Assembly (NCBI GenBank): GCA_002721105.1
Contig: PBJL01000022.1
Span: forward strand, 27,595 to 49,996
DNA: 22,402 nucleotides
DNA from: Acidiferrobacteraceae bacterium
Lineage (GTDB): Bacteria; Pseudomonadota; Gammaproteobacteria; Arenicellales; UBA868
Direction: 5' to 3'
The notes below the pieces were generated by a model, which saw only the letters and a program-made list of their open reading frames with translations, had not been told where the DNA came from and did not search any database. Position numbers and translations under genes: made by a program. Below, piece after piece: positions 16,053 to 22,402 of this stretch (positions within the stretch are counted from its first letter, which is position 1; each line of letters starts with the position of its first letter).

Positions 16053-16922
16053 TTAAATCTCACGACGTTGCTGGATAGCAAACAAACCTTGAGGTCTTAA
16101 GCTGAGCAACACAACGATCATTGCGAACGCAGTAACGGTTTTGTAGTGAGAGCCGATATAACCACCGGCGAGATTTTCTGCCACACCAATCATTAGCGCT
16201 CCAACGATCGCACCTGGTATAGAGTATAAGCCTCCAAAAACTGCAGCTACATAACCTTTAATCAATACGTCGTCCATCATTTCAGGCGAAACATAAATAA
16301 TTGGAGCTGTTAGAACACCTGCGAAAGCAGCTAAAAAACCTGCTACCGCCCAGGTTAACATCACAATAAAACGTACTGGAATCCCCATCATTCGAGCCGC
16401 CTCAGGATCGTCTGTAACGGCACGCAGGGCAATGCCTTGGCGCGTGTACTTAAAAAACAGAAACAACACTACACCTATACCGATGGTCCAAGAGACATTA
16501 ATTAAATGACCTTTGCTGATCGCAGCGCCCAAAAAATCCACAGGAGTGGTATCAAACGTAATTGGAAACGATTTGGTATCGCGGCCCCATAGTAAACCGG
16601 CTACCCCGTGTAATATAAAATAAACTCCCAAGGTTGCATGAAACAAAATCAACCAATCTGAGTCTGCTAACGGCCTCATGACAATCCGTTCAGTTATTAC
16701 TCCAATACCCATTACGGCTATAACTGTGATTGCAACGGTTGCTAAGTAATGTAAGCCCAGTCCCTTAAGGAGTAACAGAGCGATAAACGCTCCCATCATA
16801 GCGAAATCCCCTTGAGCGAGATTGATGGTCCGGGTATTGCGAAAAACCACCACAACACCAACAGCGGTTAGTGCGTATAAACCGCCTACGGCCAACCCAT
16901 CGGTAACTAACTGCACAAACAT
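16053..16922 (-). CDS. livH: Branched-chain amino acid-type ABC transporter permease LivH
   Basis: A 289-residue permease with the LivH motif INLAQGDFAMMGAF near residue 35, multiple membrane spans and the conserved AVFGGLYSIPGAIVGALMIG block near residue 230. AGGGG lies 6 nt before the ATG. It is first of the transport genes and pairs with LivM to form the membrane channel. A probable promoter with a -10 TATAAT (17037-17042) lies about 115 bp upstream. Confidence 0.95.
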   Translation of the reverse strand: MFVQLVTDGLAVGGLYALTAVGVVVVFRNTRTINLAQGDFAMMGAFIALLLLKGLGLHYLATVAITVIAVMGIGVITERIVMRPLADSDWLILFHATLGVYFILHGVAGLLWGRDTKSFPITFDTTPVDFLGAAISKGHLINVSWTIGIGVVLFLFFKYTRQGIALRAVTDDPEAARMMGIPVRFIVMLTWAVAGFLAAFAGVLTAPIIYVSPEMMDDVLIKGYVAAVFGGLYSIPGAIVGALMIGVAENLAGGYIGSHYKTVTAFAMIVVLLSLRPQGLFAIQQRREI

Positions 16923-17084
16923 TTTAATCCCCTTTTATTTTTGGCGTCGTCGGTCGGTATGATCAGTGGAACTTTTCTTGGTTACAGTCAGATTTGGCAT
17001 TACAGTAACATATGCCATTAGGGATTACTACTTAATATTATAGACCTGCAAAATTTGCATTACTGTTATAAATTAAGTTGTTGG
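16923..17084 (-). promoter_or_regulatory. liv operon promoter and leader
   Basis: On the minus strand a perfect TATAAT lies at 17037-17042, with no good -35 at 16-18 bp, which suggests activator dependence. A 13-bp dyad (17047-17059) sits just upstream of the -10. TGGCAT and ATGCCA form 6-bp inverted arms 11 bases apart at 16995-17017, within the leader. GCATTACAGTAACA (16997-17010) and GCATTACTGTTATA (17057-17070) are near-identical and exactly 60 bp apart on the plus strand. Confidence 0.5.
17047..17059. promoter_or_regulatory. T-N11-A dyad TGCAAA-A-TTTGCA in the liv promoter
   Basis: This is a perfect 6-bp inverted repeat with one central base and the T-N11-A form used by LysR-family regulators. 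It lies between the -10 and -35 regions of the liv promoter, where bound protein would control initiation. The LysR coded at 6688-7590 is a candidate binder. Confidence 0.45.
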
Positions 17085-17399
17085 TTACAATTTAGTATCT
17101 ATTTTGTGGTGCCCAGTGCAGCAGTTCTTAACAAGATATCCTATTGTCTCGTCCATTAAGTCAAAATTAGCACAATAGATTAATTTGCGTCCCTCTCTTT
17201 TCACAGAAATGAGATCAGTCGATCTAAGGTTTTTTAAATGGAAAGAAAGCGTGCTCGCCGACACTGTCAGTTCCTCTTGGATGGCGCTTGGGCTTGCGCC
17301 GTTATAACCTGCTCTTACCAAATGCCGAAAAATTTCTAACCTTCTGTCGTGTGCTAACCCTGCAAAAACCTCTACTGCTTTTTTGGTATTCAAACTCAT
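17085..17399 (-). CDS. arsR: ArsR-family repressor
   Basis: A 104-residue winged-helix repressor. The recognition helix region is VSASTLSFHLKNLRSTDLI (about 46-64). The metal-sensing ELCVC motif of the E. coli type is absent. Instead a Cys pair (Cys93, Cys94) followed by His97-His98 lies in the C-terminal helix, at the place where the AfArsR-type As(III) site has its Cys pair. The third Cys of that site is not present after the pair; Cys76 is the only other Cys. It lies 32 bp downstream of arsA and ends the ars run, an unusual last place for the regulator. It likely represses the arsD promoter and possibly others here. Confidence 0.87.
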   Translation of the reverse strand: MSLNTKKAVEVFAGLAHDRRLEIFRHLVRAGYNGASPSAIQEELTVSASTLSFHLKNLRSTDLISVKREGRKLIYCANFDLMDETIGYLVKNCCTGHHKIDTKL

Positions 17400-17431
17400 G
17401 TCTTTTGGAACACGGGAGCCTGTTCGATCGA

Positions 17432-19201
17432 CTAAGCGATATGCCTACAGTTCTCTGTTTTAGCGCTGTTTTCCGACGCTAAAGGTTCTTCTAGCCAAGG
17501 TAAAATAAATGACTTTTGAGCATACTGATCACAAACTTCTCGAATGTAGCGATGTTCTTGATTTTTTCTTGAGCTTAGGACGGGATGGTTGGTTGTCAGT
17601 GGCGCTAAACTCTGGTTAATAACCCATGCGTAAGGATGGATGCTTGCGCGACGAAGATCATTTTGAAGCTCGGACGCTTCATGCACTGGAGTTGCTTCAG
17701 CCAACGTGCAAATAATTGGAAACGTAAAATCAGCATCCCTGAGACGTGGTAATAATTCAAGCACATGCTGCGGAACCATACGAGCTTGGCGCTCGACTTC
17801 CTTGTGGAAAGATTGAGCCGCATCAAGCAATAGAATGGTATGTCCTGTTGGTGCCGTATCAAGAACCACAATTTTTTCTGTCGCTGTTTCAACAGTTTTT
17901 GCAAAGGCTTGAAAAACTGCTATCTCCTCCGTGCATGGTGACGATAAATCTTCTTCCAAAAGTGCCCGGCCATTTTCATCCAAATTTGCTCCAGTTGTTG
18001 ATAACACTTCGTTGCGGTACCTTTCAACCTCAACTGCCGGATTTATTTCTGCAAGCTCAAGATACTTTGAACCCTCTCCAACAACTTGCCGTATGTGTGC
18101 AGCAGGGTCGGTGGTAGCTAACAACACATCCTTCCCCTGACTCGCCAAGCTCTTCGCAATTTTTGCCGCTATTGTTGTTTTCCCTACACCACCTTTTCCC
18201 ATGGTCATAATTAAACCACGTTTCAAGGATGAAAACTTATCAATTAGAGTATCGACACTAGGTGGTAGTATGCCAGCAAAACTATCAGGCTGGATAGCAG
18301 GCAAATCTCCGTCGGAAAGCAATCCTCTTAATGAGTTAATCCCGATAAGTTGACCTGATTTTAATGGAAGACGGTTTTGTTTAAGTTTAGTTAAAGTGTT
18401 GGGTATGTTTTGCAAAGCTAAATCACCGCGTGTGTAAAATGCATGAGCTAGAGGATCACTGTTTGCGGATTGATCAAACACCCCATTAATTACTAATTGT
18501 TGCTCTTGGAGTCCGGCGCCTTCAAGTTCTTCGCTTGTTCGCGCCGCTTCTTCCAGCGCCGTTTTTTCGGGGCGAGCAACTAAAATAATAGTTGTTAAAG
18601 AATCACTTTTTAGAACATCTACCGCTCGAGCATAAAGTTTCTGTTGGGCTATCATCCCTTTCAGTGGGCCTATGCAGGATGTCCCTGCAGTGTTATTGCC
18701 GATATAACCTGTCCAGGCTGCAGGCAAAGTTAAGAGGCGTAGTGTATGACCCGTAGGTGCCGTATCAAAAATAACATGATCAAATTTCTCCACCAGGTCC
18801 GGTTTACCAAGAAGTTTTGCGAATTCATCAAACGCTGCTATTTCAACAGTACAAGCGCCCGCTAATTGTTCTTCCATGCTAGCAATCGCTGCCTCCGGCA
18901 ATAGTTCGCGATATGGGCCAATCATACGCTCCCTATACTGTTCTGCTGCTACATCTGGGTCTACATTTAATGCCCAGAGGTTCTCAATTCTCCTAATTTT
19001 AGTAGGAGACGTTCCTACTTCGTTTTCCAGAACCTCATCTACGTTTGAAGCGGGATCTGTCGAAACCAAAAGCACCGTTTTTCTTTGATCTGCTAGAGCA
19101 ACCGCAATAGCGCAGGCTGTTGAAGTTTTTCCGACTCCGCCTTTACCTGTAAAAAAAATATTCGGCGTTTTAAGCGAATCTGTACTTATCATCCGCAACA
19201 T
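17432..19201 (-). CDS. arsA: Arsenical pump-driving ATPase ArsA
   Basis: A 589-residue two-half ATPase of full length. P-loops GKGGVGKTS (residues 19-27) and GKGGVGKTT (335-343) mark the A1 and A2 halves. The three cysteines that bind As(III)/Sb(III) in plasmid R773 ArsA are all kept: Cys117 (ACTVEIAAFDEF), Cys176 (SCIGPLKG) and Cys423 (SPCTEEIAVF). DTAPTGHT occurs in both halves. ArsA takes arsenite from ArsD and drives the ArsB or Acr3 pump, which is not in this window. The arsD and arsA frames overlap. The ATG at 19201 has AAGGA 5 nt upstream; a second ATG three codons later overlaps the arsD stop as ATGA and is also plausible. Confidence 0.96.
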   Translation of the reverse strand: MLRMISTDSLKTPNIFFTGKGGVGKTSTACAIAVALADQRKTVLLVSTDPASNVDEVLENEVGTSPTKIRRIENLWALNVDPDVAAEQYRERMIGPYRELLPEAAIASMEEQLAGACTVEIAAFDEFAKLLGKPDLVEKFDHVIFDTAPTGHTLRLLTLPAAWTGYIGNNTAGTSCIGPLKGMIAQQKLYARAVDVLKSDSLTTIILVARPEKTALEEAARTSEELEGAGLQEQQLVINGVFDQSANSDPLAHAFYTRGDLALQNIPNTLTKLKQNRLPLKSGQLIGINSLRGLLSDGDLPAIQPDSFAGILPPSVDTLIDKFSSLKRGLIMTMGKGGVGKTTIAAKIAKSLASQGKDVLLATTDPAAHIRQVVGEGSKYLELAEINPAVEVERYRNEVLSTTGANLDENGRALLEEDLSSPCTEEIAVFQAFAKTVETATEKIVVLDTAPTGHTILLLDAAQSFHKEVERQARMVPQHVLELLPRLRDADFTFPIICTLAEATPVHEASELQNDLRRASIHPYAWVINQSLAPLTTNHPVLSSRKNQEHRYIREVCDQYAQKSFILPWLEEPLASENSAKTENCRHIA

Positions 19202-19551
19202 CCAGATCCTTGGTTTTTGGTGTCGATTTTTAACACCTGCGGTAAATCAAGTTGAAAGGCAGCAGCTAAATCTTTTCGTGACATATAACCACCGGTCTTA
19301 ATTACTTGGTTGTTTGCGATTAATAATGGAAGGCACTCGATACCTTCTGTTTCTAGCTTTGATTTCACTGTGTCATTGGTGGCAAATTCTCCCGGTTCAA
19401 ACCCTAAATTAAAGCGCTCTACTGAAACCCCAGAGCTTTTAAGCCATTCCAAAGATGCCGCAAATTGCGCCGGCTCATCATCGGCATCCGGACCACAAGC
19501 GCCAGTAGCGCAGCACTGTACGGGGTCATAAACCTGCAGTTTTCCTGTCAT
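19189..19551 (-). CDS. arsD: Arsenical metallochaperone ArsD
   Basis: A 120-residue thioredoxin-fold chaperone that binds As(III) and hands it to ArsA. The needed cysteines are present as VQCCATGACG (Cys13, Cys14, Cys19), matching the Cys12-Cys13-Cys18 site of R773 ArsD. A second Cys pair ends the protein (CCG, Cys118-Cys119). It overlaps arsA by 13 bp. An AGGA lies 9 nt upstream of the ATG. It is the first gene of the arsD-arsA-arsR run, which faces the acyl-CoA synthetase gene across a shared 167-bp control region. Confidence 0.95.
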   Translation of the reverse strand: MTGKLQVYDPVQCCATGACGPDADDEPAQFAASLEWLKSSGVSVERFNLGFEPGEFATNDTVKSKLETEGIECLPLLIANNQVIKTGGYMSRKDLAAAFQLDLPQVLKIDTKNQGSGCCG

Positions 19552-19718
19552 TTCCTTAATTCCTATTATTTATTTAATGATTGGGTAAGATTTACTATTC
19601 GATAGTTCAAGTATAGTAGAATTATAATCCTTAGTCTACACAATTTAATATACAGTATCTGGCTGTGTAGGTATTACACTACCGAGCCCCCTCAATTATT
19701 AAGTACTCGGACACGAAC
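19552..19718. promoter_or_regulatory. Divergent control region between arsD and the acyl-CoA synthetase gene
   Basis: On the minus strand TATAAT (19621-19626) is a good -10 for arsD. The dyad ACTAT-TCG-ATAGT (19594-19606) lies just downstream of it, around +8 to +20, a fitting place for an ArsR operator. Towards the plus-strand gene, CTACACA (19636-19642) and TGTGTAG (19664-19670) are perfect inverted arms. GTGTA-GGTAT-TACAC (19665-19679) is a second dyad overlapping the right arm. CCGAG and CTCGG (19682-19710) could form a short leader hairpin. No clear plus-strand promoter or Shine-Dalgarno site is visible. Confidence 0.5.
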
Positions 19719-21371
19719 ATGTCAGACAACCAACACCTAAAACAACTGACCGAAGTTTCGAATTTAGTTTACGACGAAAATAACCAATCACACCATATAG
19801 CAATCCCCTCGATAGCGAACATTGGAGCAGACACCATTGGATGCCATTCATCTAATGAGAATGCAAACAAAACTGCTCTAATTTACGAAGACGCGGAAGG
19901 GCGAATTTCTAAATTTACATTCAGAGAACTCCATCACTCTGGCATTAGATTAGCATTGGGGCTTCAGAAGTTAGGAGTAAAACGGGGCGACGCTGTAGCT
20001 ATTCATACTGGTCAAAGTCCAGAAACAGCTATCGCTCATATTGCCACCTATTATCTTGGTGGAATCGCTTTAACGTTATCGCAACTTTACGGCCCTGATA
20101 CTATCGAACACATATTAAATAGCTCCGGCTGCAAACTTATTATCACTCACACCAAAACCTGGGAGTCACTGAGGCCTCATAGGTCACGTTTTCGCACCTT
20201 AGAGAAATGCATTGTGACTGATTCACCAATTACCGACGAGCTGCTACTAAGTGATGTATTCGCTATAAATACTGATGACTTTAAACCCGAAGCCACCTTA
20301 GCTGATGATCCTGCATTGCTCATGTACACATCGGGGTCGACCGGCATGCCAAAAGGAATGCTCCATGCCCACAGAATCATCCATGCCTACTATCCAACCG
20401 TTTCTATGTTTTACAACCTCGAACTAAAAGATGAAGGTGCTGTTTTCTGGACTCCCGCTGATTGGGCATGGGTCGGCGGCTTGCTTGATTTAGTATTACC
20501 AGCTTGGCAAGCTGGGCAAACAGTAGTCGCATCTCAAAATCGATTCTCAGCAGACTGGGCTTTTGAATTTATGGAGCGTCATAACATCACTCATTCTTTT
20601 ATGACACCTACTGCACTGAAAAGACTTGCTGAAGTATCGGACCCTCGATCCAAATGGGATCTGCGTCTTCGGGTGGTTTGTACGGGAGGGGAAAGTCTGC
20701 CTAGCCGAGTCGTGGATTGGGCACAACATGAAATGAGTATCGTATGTAATGAATTTTATGGTCTTACCGAATTTAATCATATGGTAGGAAACTGTGAAGC
20801 GTTATATCCAATCGTCCCAGGATCTATGGGTCAAGCATTGCCTGGCCGAACGGTTGCGATAATCAACGATAAAGGAGTCGAGCAGGATGTCGGAACTGTG
20901 GGGGAAATAGCTTCTTGGCGAGATCATGACCCGAGTATATTTTTAGGGTATTGGGAAGGAGCAAAAGCAGCGAACAAATATATTGAATTTGATTGGCTGC
21001 GATCAGGTGATCTTGCATACAAAGACAATGATGGTTATTTTTGGTACCAGGGTCGAAATGATGATCTAATTAAGAGCGCTGGTTATCGTATTGGACCTGC
21101 TGAAGTGGAAGATACATTGGTGCGTCATCATTTAGTAGCGGAAGCTGCTGTGGTTGGAAAAAAAGATATTGAGCGTGGCCAGATTGTTGTTGCATTTGTC
21201 AGATTAATTAAAGACACAAAGCCTGACGACAGCCTTAAGTCGGAACTACAAAGCTATGTTAAAGATAACCTAGCTTTCTACAAATACCCACGAATGATCA
21301 GGTTCGTTGAATCCTTTCCTTTAACGAGCTCAGGAAAAATTCAAAGAAAAAAACTTCGCGAGCAACTCTAA
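19719..21371 (+). CDS. AMP-forming acyl-CoA synthetase (acetyl/medium-chain type)
   Basis: A 550-residue adenylate-forming enzyme that activates a carboxylic acid with ATP and CoA. The phosphate-binding loop is YTSGSTGMPKG (about residues 203-213). The adenylation motifs FYGLTE and SGDLAYKDNDGYFWYQGRNDD are present, and the catalytic lysine lies in SSGKIQRKK (Lys540). The sequence looks closest to the acetate/medium-chain (ACSM-like) branch, with WTPADWAWVGG in the middle. The acid is not identifiable. It faces away from the ars genes and is followed 54 bp later by an enolase-superfamily gene on the same strand, so the two may form a catabolic pair. No Shine-Dalgarno site is clear; the ATG is the first good start. 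Confidence 0.93.
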   Translation: MSDNQHLKQLTEVSNLVYDENNQSHHIAIPSIANIGADTIGCHSSNENANKTALIYEDAEGRISKFTFRELHHSGIRLALGLQKLGVKRGDAVAIHTGQSPETAIAHIATYYLGGIALTLSQLYGPDTIEHILNSSGCKLIITHTKTWESLRPHRSRFRTLEKCIVTDSPITDELLLSDVFAINTDDFKPEATLADDPALLMYTSGSTGMPKGMLHAHRIIHAYYPTVSMFYNLELKDEGAVFWTPADWAWVGGLLDLVLPAWQAGQTVVASQNRFSADWAFEFMERHNITHSFMTPTALKRLAEVSDPRSKWDLRLRVVCTGGESLPSRVVDWAQHEMSIVCNEFYGLTEFNHMVGNCEALYPIVPGSMGQALPGRTVAIINDKGVEQDVGTVGEIASWRDHDPSIFLGYWEGAKAANKYIEFDWLRSGDLAYKDNDGYFWYQGRNDDLIKSAGYRIGPAEVEDTLVRHHLVAEAAVVGKKDIERGQIVVAFVRLIKDTKPDDSLKSELQSYVKDNLAFYKYPRMIRFVESFPLTSSGKIQRKKLREQL

Positions 21372-21425
21372 TTAGTTAAGTTTTAACCAGGTAATGTAAA
21401 ACCCAATTTATATTAATTTTTGCAT

Positions 21426-22402
21426 ATGAATGAATTCATTATCGACTATGCGGATGTTTTTCTCCTCCGCACAACTATAAAAGAGCCTATCGTCACTTCT
21501 TTTGGGAAAATGGAGTCACGCTCAGCCGTTCTGATAAGAATTATTGATAATAACGGATACATAGGTTGGGGGGAAGCTTGGTGCAACTTTCCAATATACG
21601 CAGCGGAAAACAGAGTGAATTTTTTTACTACTGAACTAGTTTCAAAACTCTTAGGCAGAAAAGTCAACCATCCCAAAACTGTTTTTTTAAAACTCTGGAA
21701 TGAACTGCGTGCAATTTCAAATCAGTCAGGGGATCGTGGAACGGTTTCACAAGTCCTAGCAGGCATTGATTTAGCTTTATGGGATATCAAAGCTCAAAGA
21801 AGTAAGCAACCGTTGTGGAAACTTCTTGGTGGAGCCAATAGTTGCATTCAAACCTATGCTAGTGGAATCAATCCTAATAATCCTGCTGCTATAGTCGAAC
21901 AAAAACTTTCTGAAGGCTATACGGCGTTTAAGTTGAAAATTGGCTTTGACCCTGATTTAGATCGCCAAAATCTTGATCAGATTAGGAAATTGATTGGGCA
22001 ATCTTTCAAACTAATGGCAGATGCCAATCAAGCGTGGACCCCTAACCAAGCTCAATCAATGATCCAATCTATAGAAAATACAAAATTAGTGTGGTTAGAA
22101 GAACCCTTACCAGCGGATTCCACTAGCTCAGAATGGAAAGAATTGGTTGAGTTTTCGCCCTTTCCGATAGCTGTTGGCGAAAACTTGTATCACTACGACT
22201 CTTTTATCTGGGCGATCAAAAGCAACTTTTTTAGATACATTCAGCCAGATCTCTCCAAGTGGGGGGGCATTTCAGGTTGCCTTGATATCGGCAAAACCGC
22301 ACTAAAAAATAGGGTTATTTTCTGTCCACATTGGTTAGGCAGTGGGATTGGATTACTAGCATCAGCACATCTCCTCGCGGGTGTTGGGGGCGAGGGGTAT
22401 CT
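21426..22402 (+). CDS. Mandelate racemase/muconate lactonizing enzyme-family protein (enolase superfamily), partial
   Basis: The first 325 residues of a gene that runs past the right edge; no stop occurs before the end. The N-terminal capping domain is followed by the (beta/alpha)7 barrel. Catalytic features are visible: KLK (Lys169, Lys171), metal ligands Asp199 (ADANQAW), Glu225 (WLEEPL) and Glu252 (VGEN), then QPDLSKWGG and His302 in PHWLGSG. The KxK motif with a downstream His fits the mandelate racemase or acid-sugar dehydratase side of the superfamily, but the substrate is open. The ATG at 21426 gives a normal N-terminus; no Shine-Dalgarno site is seen. Confidence 0.9.
   Translation, partial: MNEFIIDYADVFLLRTTIKEPIVTSFGKMESRSAVLIRIIDNNGYIGWGEAWCNFPIYAAENRVNFFTTELVSKLLGRKVNHPKTVFLKLWNELRAISNQSGDRGTVSQVLAGIDLALWDIKAQRSKQPLWKLLGGANSCIQTYASGINPNNPAAIVEQKLSEGYTAFKLKIGFDPDLDRQNLDQIRKLIGQSFKLMADANQAWTPNQAQSMIQSIENTKLVWLEEPLPADSTSSEWKELVEFSPFPIAVGENLYHYDSFIWAIKSNFFRYIQPDLSKWGGISGCLDIGKTALKNRVIFCPHWLGSGIGLLASAHLLAGVGGEGY

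Noticed and set aside
1..22402. CRISPR arrays, insertion sequences, phage attachment sites, rRNA or tRNA genes.
   Set aside because: No regularly spaced repeats, transposase or integrase motifs, or RNA gene folds were recognised on reading both strands.

Overview
The window reads as chromosome from a Gram-negative, fairly AT-rich bacterium. The supports are a LivHMGF-type ABC importer with an exported binding protein, LysR and ArsR regulators, a NarI-like cytochrome b and clear Shine-Dalgarno sites. A free-living, possibly marine proteobacterium would fit, but I cannot place it from sequence alone. Everything from position 1 to 19551 is coded on the minus strand. The last 2.7 kb (19719 to the right end) is on the plus strand.

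Read in the direction of transcription (right to left), the minus strand holds four blocks. (1) arsD-arsA-arsR (19551-17085): an As(III)/Sb(III) metallochaperone, a two-P-loop arsenite ATPase and an ArsR repressor, with no efflux permease or arsenate reductase in view. (2) livH-livM-livG-livF plus a periplasmic binding protein (16922-12227): an importer for a small polar solute. (3) A UroD-family methyltransferase, a corrinoid protein, a NarI-like membrane cytochrome b, a cytidylate-kinase-like/cold-shock fusion, a LysR regulator and a CDGSH iron-sulfur protein (12009-6384). (4) A molybdopterin oxidoreductase with an unusual disordered N-terminal extension, its four-cluster ferredoxin subunit, a non-pyrrolysine MttB-family methyltransferase, a second corrinoid protein and the start of a pterin-binding methyltransferase running off the left edge (6198-1). 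The plus strand carries an acyl-CoA synthetase and a truncated mandelate racemase/enolase-superfamily enzyme.

The parts fit a corrinoid-dependent demethylation pathway. The importer brings in a methylated compound, the MttB and/or UroD-type enzymes move methyl groups to the two corrinoid proteins, and the pterin-binding enzyme passes them to tetrahydrofolate. The Mo enzyme, its ferredoxin and the cytochrome b look like one cytoplasmic-facing redox complex linked to the quinone pool. It may oxidise or reduce the substrate or keep the corrinoid reduced. The adjoining arsenic genes suggest, as a hypothesis only, that the substrate could be a methylated arsenical such as arsenobetaine, with arsDAR handling released arsenic. 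The most unusual individual items are the repeat-bearing, dual-start extension of the Mo subunit, the kinase/cold-shock fusion, and a CDGSH protein whose second site has Cys in place of His.
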